64,000 nt of DNA from Bolinopsis microptera (Eukaryota; Ctenophora; Tentaculata; Lobata; Bolinopsidae): contig NC_087072.1 in assembly GCF_026151205.1 (NCBI RefSeq), positions 12,810,169 through 12,874,168 of the forward strand, read 5' to 3'. The translations under genes and the position numbers were made by a program. The number at the start of each line of letters is the position of its first letter. Position 1 is the first letter of the stretch. The notes below the pieces were generated by a model. It saw nothing but the letters and a program-made list of their open reading frames with translations. It was not told the origin of the DNA and made no database searches. This document shows, piece by piece, positions 33,374-49,162 of this stretch.

Positions 33374-36300
33374 ATGGATCTCTTCGGTGTGTTTCTCGCT
33401 TTTATAGCCATCACAGCTCTGGATGTTGAAGCAGGTATTTACTAGAAATTTCAAAGCCTGAAGTACATAAAGATATTTCTTTTGTCAGAATATTTGTTTT
33501 TACTTTCTCTACTACATGCCATGTGTGTGAGCGCTTGTGAGCGCTTGTGAGGCTTGTGATCTTATTGTAACAACCTCCTACTTCCAGGTCGAGCGTTGAT
33601 GTCTGATATTAGCGGTTACCGTAAGTTCCTTAACGTTTCCTTAATTGTTAATGAGTAAAACTGACTGTTTTAAACTCTCAGTGACAGGATATTTGTATTA
33701 ATTCTGTTAAGAGAGCATGCCCCAGTTACATTATTTCTCTGGATAATCTCGATATCACATATTTGGAGTATTTTTATTGACGATCATGATATTTAGCATA
33801 TTTCAGCCTCATTCCAAGACACACCAGACGAGATCTCAATTGGTATACTTGGCAGTCAACTTACCAAGGAACTAGCAGATAACAATTTTGGAAAGGAAGC
33901 TTTAAAAGTGGTTGTTGACAAGGTTGGTAACCTGTTCGCTTTTCTGAGAGTTTTACTTTTCAGTTGAGAAACACAGAACTGAGAATAAAGAATAAACTAT
34001 GAATGTTAATTAATGGTTTTGTTCACAAATAACATAGTGATTAGTGAATAGTGACATAATGTGCTAATGTGTAGTGATGAATCTTTCCCAGGTATTTTAT
34101 AAAGCTGACTTAGATGCAGATAATTTGCTGGATAGAAGAGAGCTTGCACTCTGGCTCCACCAGAATGAACTGGAAAATAAGGCTGCAGAGATTAAAGCAG
34201 ATTTCTGGGTAAGTTACAGTGGTTTTTTTTAGTACTGTTTGTTGTTTGTTTGTTTATAGAACCCATCCCCAATCTCGTATCGGAAAATGACTAAACTCAG
34301 GTCTGAGTGTGAATACGGGTGGTACCTGCAAGTACTAGTACATTTATAATCTAACAGGACGTTAGCGTACGAAATGAGCGCCAGAACAATTGACAGTGTA
34401 TACTGAGGGAATTATTCATATGAAAGTCAGGGGCAGTCTTTAAATTCCAGCTCGAGTTTCTTGTCACCTACCTATTATATTATGTCACCTATGTTGTATT
34501 TGCAAACTGTAAACTTATCAAGAAAATGTAAACTAATCATGGTGCACTGTTGTTATAAATTACCCAGCTGAAACAAAGTTCAATTTCTGTCGGTGCTAGC
34601 TGGCTTAAATAGGGGGGGGGGGGGGGGGGGGGGGTCATGAGTATTTTTGAGAGTCCCGACGAAAATGCCAAATTCTCATTATTTTTGAGAAATGTTTCCA
34701 GGAGAGGCGAAAAACTCATTCTCAAAAATTGATTTTGAGTATTTTTGGACCACATTGCACTGATATGATACAAGAAAACATGAAGAATAATTTAGTATAT
34801 CAATATTTTTGAGTGGACAATTTTTGAGAAAATGAGAAATCCATGCTGAATTTCTCAGATTAAAAAATAATTTTTGAGACATTATTGAGTATTCCCGGCG
34901 AAAATGGTCAAATTCTCAGATTCAAAAACTCTCAAAAATTCTCAAAAATACTCCACATTCACTATTTAATGTTCATAACAACTTCAGGACTGGGATGAGA
35001 ACCAAGACTCTCAGATGACGTTCCAAGAGTTTGGGCTCTACGGAGGACTGGATGATATCTCCGCCATGGACTTTAAGAAAGAGTTCTTACTGGAGGACAA
35101 CAAACTGAACTATCCTCTGTTGGAGCATGACCACCCTGTTTTGGAAGAGAATGGTTCTCCTAGCTTGGCTGGAATTATTAGCAGACTTTACAAAATATTC
35201 AAAGTGGTTGATGTTAATGAGGTTAGTTTACATTTACATAATAATGTTTTAATATTTTAAATAATGATTCAGTAGCTTTTAAAATAACATGTCTTAATCG
35301 TCTCTAGCTGGGAATAATGGTTAGTTTGCTCCAAACATAATCTCTAAACCCATATCTATCAACAATTTTATGTTTCATTAGTAAAATATTGATAAGGCTG
35401 AACTATGTTGTCAATGATGAATTCTAGCCAGTGAATTCCATTCCTCCAAGATAACAGGTTTAAATGTTATTTTTCCCCCAGGACGGGTCTCTGAGTTGGG
35501 AAGAGTTTGTGGTATTCTCGTATCCAGAGGACTTTGAAGAGGTTCACCAGCTGGCTTCAGGCGAGAGATTCCGTAAGCTGGACGAGGACCACGACAACAG
35601 ATACAACATCAACGAGTTCAGGAAGTACTACAACAAACACGTGACCATTAATGAACTGCTCCCTCTAGAATATAGGACAGCTGATGTGAGTTGATACTTT
35701 GAGGATCTTTTATTTTGATTTATCTTCGTTAATTACTAAAGAATATTTGTTAAACTTCAGAACGATGGTCGTCAATAAATTTACATGTAAGTCCTGATCA
35801 CTCAAACTTCGACGAGACCTTAAATATAATCTTTACTCAGCGTATGTTCAACGCTTGTGATAAGAATAGGGATGGCTTCTTGTCCTACGAAGAGAGCGAC
35901 GAGTGTTTTAAAGGACACATCGCCATCGATCACCGTGAATCTGGTACGTATATGGTAGGGACTCTGAAACATTTGTGATACTAATAATTTAGGACCCAGC
36001 AATTAGGGGGCCACTGTAGAACCATATGTGTATACTCTTCAGTGACAGAACAAAGCACTGGTACCAAGTTAGAATTAGTAAGTAGGATTCCCTACCAACG
36101 CGTGATAGAATTAGTAAGTAGGAGTCCCTAACAACGCGTGTTAGAATTAGTAAGTAGGAGTCCCTAACAACGCGTGTTAGAATTAGTAAGTAGGAGAACC
36201 TAACAACGCGTGTTAGAATTAGTAAGTAGGAGTACCTAACAACGCGTGTTAGAATTAGTAAGTAGGAGAACCTAACAACGCGTGTTAGAATTAGTAAGTA

Positions 36301-36702
36301 GGAGAACCTAACAACGCGTGTTAGAATTAGTAAGTAGGAGTACCTAACAACGCGTGTTAGAATTAGTAAGTAGGAGTACCTAACAACGCGTGTTAGAATT
36401 AGTAAGTAGGAGTACCTAACAACGCGTGTTAGAATTAGTAAGTAGGAGTACCTAACAACGCGTGTTAGAATTAGTAAGTAGGAGTACCTAACAACGCGTG
36501 TTAGAATTAGTAAGTAGGAGTACCTAACAACGCGTGTTAGAATTAGTAAGTAGGAGTACCTAACAACGCGTGTTCCTCAGTTTGGCTGATAGAGGACGGT
36601 GACAAGGATGGAGATGAGAAGTTAAGTAGAGAGGAGATTGTAGAGGAGTTTGATACTATAACTGAAGATGACGACTACTTCCACGACAGAGACGAGCTCT
36701 AG
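33374..36702 (+). CDS. Reticulocalbin/calumenin-type six-EF-hand protein
   Basis: Eight exons (33374-33434, 33588-33620, 33807-33922, 34092-34208, 34988-35221, 35482-35685, 35841-35943, 36581-36702) join in frame to 329 residues, the usual size for this CREC family. The N-terminus MDLFGVFLAFIAITALDVEA is a signal peptide. Six EF-hand loops follow: DLDADNLLDRRE, DENQDSQMTFQE, DVNEDGSLSWEE (split by intron 5), DEDHDNRYNINE, DKNRDGFLSYEE and DGDKDGDEKLSREE. The protein ends HDRDEL, a KDEL-type ER-retrieval signal. Family role: a low-affinity calcium-binding protein of the secretory pathway lumen; location in the ER is inferred from the signal peptide and RDEL. Introns 4 and 7 hold a MITE and a minisatellite, and the stop codon lies inside a tandem duplication. 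Reticulocalbin is more likely than calumenin because of the RDEL end. Confidence 0.95.
34600..34960. mobile_element. MITE-like inverted repeat in reticulocalbin intron 4
   Basis: GAGTATTTTTGAGAG near 34639 faces CTCTCAAAAATTCTCAAAAATACTC near 34929-34953. Internal AAATTCTCA and TTTTTGAGA blocks repeat. A G run of about 22 bases (34613-34634) immediately precedes it. The exact ends are unclear. Confidence 0.65.
36069..36572 (+). repeat. 36-bp minisatellite, 14 units, in reticulocalbin intron 7
   Basis: Fourteen head-to-tail units of exactly 36 bases, of the form TTAGAATTAGTAAGTAGGAG then TACCTAACAACGCGTG. Variation is mostly at three positions. Each unit contains GTAAGT, the core of a 5' splice site, and CTAAC, a branch-point-like sequence. 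The array stops 8 nt before exon 8. Confidence 0.97.
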
Positions 36703-36945
36703 AATGGGTCACATTTATATCTGGAAGATCATATTCTGTAGTCATTCTTAGAGACGAGCTCTAGAATGGGTCACATTTATATCTGGGAGATCATATTCTG
36801 TAGTCATTCTTAGAGACTAGATCTAGAATTAAGAATGGGTCACATTTATATCTGGGAGATCATATTATGTATTCATTCTTAGAGACGAGCTCTAGAATGG
36901 GTCACATTTATATCTGGGAGATCATGTTCTGTAGTCATTCTTAGA
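36691..36945 (+). repeat. Tandem duplication across the stop codon, four copies
   Basis: A unit of about 62 bp beginning GACGAGCTCTAGAATGGGTC is present four times; the third copy is diverged and a little longer. The first copy starts inside the last codons of reticulocalbin (Asp-Glu-Leu-stop). The others form most of the 3' UTR. Confidence 0.95.
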
Positions 36946-37073
36946 TAAACTAACTAACCATGACCTTGACCTTTATATCGCAGATTTATTTACATCTAGG
37001 ACACCAACTTATTTTGACCGACCTTGATTTATAAAATTGTTGGGTATTATGGCGTTGTATGATTTAAATTTCT

Positions 37074-37094
37074 AATAAATATTTGAACTTTATT
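37074..37094. terminator. Back-to-back poly(A) signals of two convergent genes
   Basis: AATAAA on the plus strand (37074-37079) serves the reticulocalbin side. AATAAA on the minus strand (37094-37089, read as TTTATT on plus) serves the dynein-stalk-like gene. They are 9 bp apart, so the two 3' UTRs would meet or overlap here. Confidence 0.55.
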
Positions 37095-37237
37095 GTAGTT
37101 AGAGATAAAACACAATGTTGATTTCTAAATTCTAAGTCTAAAAATGTACTTTAGAATATAAGGATAAATTGTGAGTCATACTTTAAATAGTTCCAGAAAG
37201 AGTTTTCGAACCGGCCAGTATGGCAGTCACTACAGGT

Positions 37238-37238
<1 letters not shown>

Positions 37239-37318
<80 letters not shown>
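37239..37318. repeat. (CA)n microsatellite
   Basis: About 40 CA dinucleotides with one interruption. It lies in the presumed 3' UTR of the minus-strand gene. Confidence 0.98.
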
Positions 37319-37322
<4 letters not shown>

Positions 37323-37492
37323 CATTACTGATCTCTGAGAAAATAAGATTTGATCGTCCGAGAAGTTGAACTCCAGTATATAAATAGGAAGAAGTCTTAG
37401 AGACCCTGTATAAGTCATTAAATTAAAACTGGCACTCTCAAAGTAATAAAACAACTCCTTCACAGTTTGTTCAATGTTCTCCGCCTCTTCCA

Positions 37493-39209
37493 CTAGGCAG
37501 GGGTGCGTGAGGCTGAGGGAGTGTGAGAAACTGAAGGTAAAACATTGTTTCGTCTCTTAGCCCGGTTCATTCTGAAGGCTCGAGCTGCAGCTATCACCAT
37601 CCGACGACTCTCTTCGCCTGTGAGTGGAGTAAAATCATGAGGGAGAAGCTAAAGGTGGGGCTGAGAGAATATATTTGTTAGATACGTGTTTTTTAAAGCA
37701 TATAAAAGGATACTGAGAATGATAACGGTTGAAAGTTGAACTAACCAGGGAGTATTTCGGGGTTAGTAGAGTTCCTGCCACTGCCGAGATTTTGACTGAA
37801 GATCTTGGACATAACTGAGTTGTTGTTTCGTTTGTTCATGAACCGCCCCATGACAATGGGTAGGAGCGGGTTGTCTTCAGGACTTTCGTTTAGATCGCAG
37901 ATTTCTTTACACCAGATGAAGAACAGCACACAAACCCTACTTCGCTGAGCAATCTGGGGGAGAAAAGAGACTATAATAATTACAAGTCTGGTTGCAGTCG
38001 CACAGACGACCGATTAACAGTATTATTCAAAACCGAATAAATGCCTGCGCCTAAATGCCTGCGCCTATAATACTCCCTTTGAAGGACTCTAAATTGAGAA
38101 TTGGGTACCCTCTGGTCCTGGAAGAATAACTTACATCGTAGGAAGGACTCTAAATTGAGAATTGGGTACCCTCTGGTCCTGGAAGTATAACTTACATCGT
38201 AGGAAGGACTCTAAATTGAAAAATTGGGTACCCTCTGGTCCTGGAAGAATAACTTACATCGTAGGAGGTCCATCCTGCCAACAGTTTCTTGACCTCCTTC
38301 TCTCATCTCAGGAGTTACTCTATCCTTTCTCATTCTCAGTACTCGTTTCCTCACAATGCTTTCTTCCCAGCTTACTCAACAAAACCACACACTGAAACGA
38401 TGCAAGTTAGCATTTGCTGGGTCAAGGATAGTTAGGGTTGACACACGCTGCAACCCCTTTTGATCGCGCGCGGCCGAGAGGTATACAACGTGTAGCAAAG
38501 TTAGGGCACCAAAATAACAAGCTAACTTAGCTGCCAAAAGATATACTAAACTACAAACTAAATTCCTCACCTCCTGCCAGTGATCTAGACGTCTAGGATT
38601 CTCACCAAGAATCGTGTACACACACTTTACCACCTGAAAACATTATTTAGATGTCATTATGCTCATAATTTAAACTAATTTACAACGCTACAAATCTATT
38701 ACATTTATCAAGGACGTTACAGTCCTGATCCTCCTAGCGTCCTAAGATAGCGTTTCTCCTGTCTCATATGTACATTAAACATATTATAATTTACAATCCA
38801 TATTATATATCCAATTTAACATGAAAACAGTTAACAATGAAGGTAAAGATAAGACGAATAAATTAGGATTGAACATATTGAGATGACCTCGCCAGGTTCG
38901 TTGAGATAATTTGCTGATCCAGAAAACAAAACGAGTAAAGATTTTTTGAAGTTCATTTAGTTCAAGTTTTTATTGGTATCAAGTTTTTATTGGTATCTGT
39001 TTTTATATGGGATCTGTTGAGATCTGTATCAACTATCAGATCAGTGTAAGAAAGGTCTTGTAATAAAAGAAACACTAATAATCCATATAACTCACATCAC
39101 AAATCTCTTGAGGGGGCATATCATAACTTTTAATCTCAGCGATAGTCTCGTTAACACTAGGACCAGAAGATCGTTTCCTTGTTAAACGAGGCCGAGGATC
39201 CTCTACCTC
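37493..39209 (-). CDS. Dynein heavy-chain stalk-like protein, C-terminal exons
   Basis: Five minus-strand exons in compatible phase (39209-39096, 38633-38571, 38293-38258, 37953-37746, 37617-37493) encode about 181 residues and then TAG. The series IAEIKSYDMPPQEICD, VVKCVYTILGENP, DHWQE-VKKLLAG and IAQRSRVCVLFFIWCKEICD follows the order of dynein heavy-chain residues around the microtubule-binding stalk: an EIKSY-PP motif, a helix with LLGxxP, W..aKklL, then aS.ac..l..W. After this the protein departs from dynein. It has a basic Asn-rich stretch and ends MVIAAARAFRMNRAKRRNN then a Ser/Pro tail, with no AAA5/AAA6 motor. The 5' end is not found. The short third exon has a poor acceptor, and the first acceptor is ambiguous. 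Relation to dynein is by motif reading only. It could be a DNHD1-like protein, a stalk-only derivative or a truncated gene. Confidence 0.55.
38081..38266. repeat. Triplicated 61-bp unit carrying a splice donor
   Basis: Three near-identical units run AAGGACTCTAAATTGAGAAT to AACTTACATCGTAGG. On the minus strand each contains TACGATGTAAGT, which in the third (right-most) unit is the donor of the exon 38293-38258. The other two are intronic copies of that donor. Confidence 0.93.
38665..38725. repeat. Dispersed repeat copy shared with 32840-32925
   Basis: CTACAAATCTATTACATTTA, then AGGACGTTACAG, nearly identical to the copy at 32840-32925. Confidence 0.6.
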
Positions 39210-39387
39210 CTTAATTTACTATTTTAGCTCTTACCTTTTACAAAGTTTTAGTTGCTGATTAGAACGCATATTTTGAAGGGTGATAAGCATGAGCAGGACT
39301 CTTTAAAAAGCTAAATATAAATTAGAATTGTGCATCCACGCTATACAGTCCACAGGATCGATAGCGTCCTTACAAATTGTTACTTAC

Positions 39388-39473
39388 AGCATGAACGTCG
39401 AGTGGTGGTGCATTGTAGGTCTTCATTTCTCCAATACTGGCATTCGTTCAGGTTCCTGATTTGATCTAGTATC
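39388..39473 (-). pseudogene. Duplicate stalk-like exon, frameshifted
   Basis: Read on the minus strand the 3' part gives IGEMKTYNAPPLDVHA then GTAAGT. It parallels IAEIKSYDMPPQEICD of the exon at 39209-39096 and uses the same phase-0 donor. The 5' part, in another frame, gives ILDQIRNLNECQ, which also fits the dynein pattern, so one base is in excess around 39435. It is either a decayed alternative exon or a functional one broken by a sequence error. Confidence 0.45.
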
Positions 39474-40298
39474 CTGCAAGAATGTCCGTTTTTAAAATTT
39501 AAGATGTCAATCAAAATATAAACAGGCAGGATTAGCTTAACATCTCACCGCACGAAAGTGTGAAATATAACAAATATCTTCATTTATAAACAAACAATAG
39601 TAAAAAAAATTTTAAAAAAACCCCCTTTTTTCTAAGAACGATACCTTGTAAGTGGGGGGGAGGCTCCAAAATTAGATCATGACCCTTCCCATTTTGTTCT
39701 AGTATGTAATACTGTGTAAACTGAATAAACACAAGAACTAGCTTACTTTGTGTTAGGTAATTGTATACGTCTGTATATATGAGAATCATCTCTGATGATC
39801 CACTGGCATGGTGATAGCGTGATATTAACATTTACGATACGTGGTAACCCGTTATTAGTGTGTACTGATATTAGGTTATTAGGTTATTGATAATAACTAA
39901 TATAGGTTATAAATCCACTGAGATTTATAAATACAGTGATTTTACGGTTTCGTGAAAAAATGTGTAATGTGATACGGAGGTTATCCAATGGTGAAAATTG
40001 GTGAAAATGGTGAAAAAATGGTGAAAATGGTGAAATTCTAATTTGGAAACTGATTCACCATAAAAAATCACCTTATTCACAATTTTACACCATTTTAGTT
40101 TTTTTTCCTTCAAAATATCAAATTGATTATTAAGAATGTGTTTCTGATAATATACGACAATACAAGAGCGCCAGTTTGACGCAAACCTTACTCGCCATGT
40201 TCACTAAAAAAGTACCCAGTTTGGATTTACTTTACCATTTGGATTCGTGATTCCACAAAAATTATTTCACAATTTTTTACATTTTTCTCGATAGTATA
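39474..40298. other. AT-rich DNA with TGGTGAAAA reiterations
   Basis: Short reiterations of GGTGAAAATGGTGAAA occur at 39988-40036, with a partly inverted counterpart (ACCATAAAAAATCACC, TTTTACACCATTTT) to 40100. No upstream exon of the stalk-like gene could be recognised. Confidence 0.4.
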
Positions 40299-43200
40299 CC
40301 CCGTGATACGTGCGCTGATACAATATAGTGTGTAATTAAGTGGCAACTGTTTTTGTTTTTGAAAACATCCCGACACAGTCTAGGTTGACTTTCAGTCTGT
40401 CCTGTAATAGGCCGGCAACTCTTGTGGGAAATGATCGGATACCAGTGTTCCACGACTTTTCGGGATATATTCCCGGGAAATATTAAAAGGGGAGATTATT
40501 TAAGGAGACAATATCAGGAGCAGCCTTGAACACGAAAGTAAGATTACTTTCGTGGAAGTGTAATAGTACACGTCCTGTTTATATGTGACTCCATACTCTG
40601 AGTGTTACAATTCTGGGCGATCTACAAACCTTCTATCTGATAAGGCAAAAAGCTGTATGGAGGGAGGGGCAAATTACTGATTTTAACCGCCTTTTAACTG
40701 CAGTGTTTTGTTTCAGGAGCAGCGCATAGACAATGTACACGAAGGAATCCTTTCACAGTTTGTTTGAGAAGTATTGCAACTCTTCTGGGATATACAAAAA
40801 GGTCTTCGTATCGTGCGTGTTAGATAAATAAATGGATGAAGAGGCCAGATCCTCGAGTCTACATTAGCTACAGTGTAATATTTTGTTCCTGTGGCTACAT
40901 ACCTAATGACTAGCCCATTGTTTAATTAATGTATCTCAAAGACATGTGATATCCTATTGTGTGACCCGTGTAGTGTACAAAACAGAAAAAAAAAAAACCA
41001 AAAACAAAAAAAATGACCGTCACTTGACACTGACCACAGCTACTCTATGAAGCAGCTCAGCTAAGCTGCAGCGGTTCATAGTGTACTCATTTTGGAAGGG
41101 CTGCGCAGTTTTATTATTGATGTACGCGCCGCGCACGTATATACGTATTAAATTATTAAACTGATAGTTATATCTCATTATGTATCATGGATATGGTATA
41201 GTGCGGTCGTATTATTATATAATACCACGCTGTATATTACGCCAGTATGCATATACGGTTAAACTTACAAAGGAGTCCAAAACAAGTACCATTATTACAG
41301 GTACATGAACAGACAACAGCCAGTTGATTCACCGATCAATACAAGGCATGTGGAGTCCGTACACGAACAAACCTCAGGCTGATCTCAACGCACACTTAAT
41401 CGTGCAAGAGGTCAGTAACAGATTTACCCATGTTTCTTCGCAGCACCATTAAGGCGACTTTTATTCCTTAGCAGAAGTAATATTTCTTTAGATTCGTAAG
41501 GGACTCGCTGCTACCCATCATTTGCAGTACGAAAAACATTATGGAGCTTACAAAATCAGAAAGATGGAAGCCAATATAGGTCGTTTGGGTAATGGAGAGA
41601 GTTGATATCCACTTTTTAGTTTTTTGTTTTTTTTTTAAATTAAGTGATGTGACACCGAATATAAATCTTTTTTTCCTCAGTTGAAGAACACAAACACAGA
41701 ACGGCCATGATGTGAACATTTAATGATTTGGTAACCGACTCCATTTGGTCAACCGAATATCATACTCGCTCGAATACCGAATCGATTCCAATAGGAAAAG
41801 AACTCAACATGGTCATACTTTCTCCCGGTCTCCCCATTTACTATCATTACTTACATTACCTAACACAAAACATATCTTCAATGTGGTATGTTCTCTTGAC
41901 CTACAAAAGTTCCCGAACAGTGATATCTAATGAAAAGAGAATATTCTCTATTGGATTTAAGGTTATCCAATGTAGCACATTCCTTATGGCACTATCTAAT
42001 GTCATGGCATTTTTTTAATGAACTGGACTGCAGATTTAACACCTCGCAGTATACAATGTACTCTTTATGTATTCAAAAGTTAAATAAACCATGTTCCACG
42101 TACCATATTATGTAGTACATGTTTTTCGTCGTTACAGTTTTCTGAATTATTTGGTGCAGGCACTGCAGGGGACTGAAGAAGTTAAGAATTTCAGATATAT
42201 GTACTTTACTACTTCAAGTTACGACACCCGTTAAAGCCGTAGATACATTGTCATGTATCGTGGTCAGTAATCTTGTAAACTAGATCTGGCTGCCACCTTA
42301 AATTTTCTAGGATTGAGTAAGGAGTGTTTCATTGATCTGTGTGGAATGCTAGAGACAACTTGTAAAGAATGCACACCATTGTTCACTCGTAATTTATCTG
42401 GAAACTTGGCATTGTTACTGCTGATTGCTGAACAGTGAACACAGATAACATCGAAATAATAAATCTGGAGACCTGGTTGGATTTTCTTAAAAAAAGATTT
42501 TTAAAAAATTGTTAAGTTCGAACCTTATTTACTCTCTAGTTGCAGCATGGTCGCTTGAATTCAATGGAAAGTGATTTTTTTATTTTAAAGGCTTTTCATT
42601 CACGCATATTTAATGATGCAAGGTCAATGTGGATTTTCAAAGATTAAACTGAGATATGCCTAATTATGTGGGAAATTGTTGTTCGCACTTATGTAGGTGT
42701 GCTGTAGTAAATATTACTCAGCTTCCCCACAAATGAATGGTTAAAATTTTAAACATCTCAGAGGAATTCAGGTTTGTTACAGGGCTAGGCCGGATGTGTG
42801 CTCAAGTTTACAGAAATGACAACTTATGCCAATTTTCCAGTTTTAAATATTCGATCAAAATTGCAACCATTCGCTCGACTGATGAGTACATCCGGGTTGA
42901 AGTATATAATATGCAATACCCAAGCAATCAACAATCTCAAAAACACATACTATTCTCGTTCTTAGATAAGTCAGTACTAGTATAATACAGAGTCCCTTGG
43001 AGCGAGAACAGACAAGCCCACTATTGCCTTACTACTTAATTTCGGCTAGATAAGAAACAATATTTTTCCATGGGATCAAAAACAGCTGATAGATATCACT
43101 CCCCTCCATCAGAAACAACTACAAAGTCAATTTCGAGAGAATTTTGATGAAGACCCCCCCCCCGGCCCCCTTAATCCGAATAGCTAATGTTGCATCGCTG

Positions 43201-43970
43201 ACTTAATCGGCCTGCAACATCTCACTTGTTAAAAAATTCAGAATAAAACTGAGCAAAATTATTTTCCATAACTTGAGATTTTGAATCACCATTCACCATA
43301 ATATAAATATGGTAATATAACCTATAGGTATTTTTTGACAGCTTTGTGTTTATCAAAGAATGATATTTAATTATCCACTAATCGAATTCCATAATCATAA
43401 TCAAAGCTACCACGATATCCGAATCAGCCGCTTTAGCATTCTTGACATTTTAGATTGGGATTGATCATCACGAATTTAACGAGCCTGGTCATGGAAACTT
43501 TGAAAAAAAGTAATATAAAGCCTTTATGAAGGAGTTATATTTGTCTCAGTTAAAACCTCTTTTGGAGTGTTAATTTATCAACGTTTGTCCGTCATGAGTT
43601 TTAATTTGTTAAACATTTTCGGCAATTTATTTGCAAACGATGGAAATACACCTCTCTCTACTAGTGAAGACACAATCCTAGTCTCGGTTAGGAAATTTTA
43701 TCTTGCACCAGATCTTAATTATTCATACTGTAATCAGAACTGCCAGTACTGTATAGCCCTTTATAATATTTTCCGGGAATGATATCCCTGAAAAGTCGTG
43801 GACACTGGTAACGAATAATTTTCCGCAAGGGTTGCCAGAGTATTATGAGGACAGACTGCGAGTCACCTCAGACTGGCTGGCGGGAAGTTTCAAAACAAAT
43901 AACAGTGGCGCACTATATATTACACACTATATTGTATCATGATTCATGCCCCGCGTTCCCTCAGCTTAAG
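40299..43970. mobile_element. 3.7-kb element with ~190-bp imperfect TIRs
   Basis: The left end (GATACAATATAGTGTGTAAT, CAGTCTGTCCT, GGATACCAGTGTTCCACGAC, TTTTCGGGATAT) is mirrored at the right end (ATATCCCTGAAAAGTCGTGG, ACACTGGTAACG, AGGACAGACTG, ATTACACACTATATTGTATC). Arms are 40299-40490 and about 43775-43970. Internal frames of 60-96 codons show no transposase signature, so it looks non-autonomous or gutted. A half copy of the TTAA-type foldback (43030-43174) lies inside. Confidence 0.8.
43030..43174. mobile_element. Half copy of the 7241-7980 palindromic MITE
   Basis: ATTTCGGCTAG, AATATTTTTCCATGGGA, AACAGCTGATA and TCAATTTCGAGAGAATT match the right arm of the element at 7241-7980 in the same order. 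It ends in a C run, GGCCCCC and TTAA. The other arm is missing. Confidence 0.85.
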
Positions 43971-44859
43971 CGTTGGGAATTATCGCGGGTAGCACTCAAC
44001 AGCCAATGTATTATTGTATAATATAACGCAGTGCTTTCTATGACCGTACATAGCCATCTCTCTTAGCTATCGCCGGATCAATAGGGTTTAAGCCCTTTAA
44101 GTTGGTATTCCTTTACGTCAAATTTAATTTCAAGTATGATCGCGTCCAAATAATTGTCCGTTACTGACGAATTTTCTTAAATGTTCAATCACTGAAGGTT
44201 AGGTGCGTGCTAACTGCTGTGGCTTGATCTTATGTTGGCTGGAGCATCAACCTTACATATAGAATGTTCTAATTAACTTACTAGTAATTTTCACAGTATT
44301 ATATCATTGACGAAATGACTTCATGATTATTATTATGATACGGGCCAATTTTGCCCCTCCCTCGAAATATAACGTCTCACTGTATTTTAATGTTGTAATT
44401 ATGCAGGTCGAGTATAGTGTTCGCATCTATACCCTCATACAGATACTATTATGAATAGTTGCCTGTTGCGTTACCAGTTACGCAATGTATGTACAATCCG
44501 ATAACTGGAACTTGAAAGTGTTTAATTAAGATAAGCCAAATGTGTTCAGGAGTTGCCATGGGGGGACTTCAGATTGTGGAACAAAGGAATATGTTTTACG
44601 ATATTTTGTGCGTTGAACGAACTTTCGGAACCCAAGAATGCTAGGTCTTACACATATTAAAGATTGCGTCACTCAATCGATGAATACTTTCATATTCCAC
44701 CACCTGAAGACACCCAAGTACAAGTGGCAGGATGCAAAAATTATCTCAGTCGAAAGTTTCGGCCAGGACGACTCTTCGGTAAATTCATAAAGTTTTTAGC
44801 CGTCTCCAGCTCCGAGGCAGATGCTTATTTTGTTGAAATTTGAACTTAGTTAACTTCAG
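43971..44859. other. Intergenic DNA upstream of PSMC5
   Basis: No gene is seen. The last bases, TTAACTTCAG, form a good 3' splice site directly abutting the PSMC5 ATG. This points to a 5'-UTR intron or trans-splicing. Confidence 0.4.

Positions 44860-49162
<4,303 letters not shown>

Noticed and set aside
36069-36572. CRISPR-like array
   Set aside because: Units are contiguous 36-mers without unique spacers, inside a eukaryotic intron; a minisatellite.
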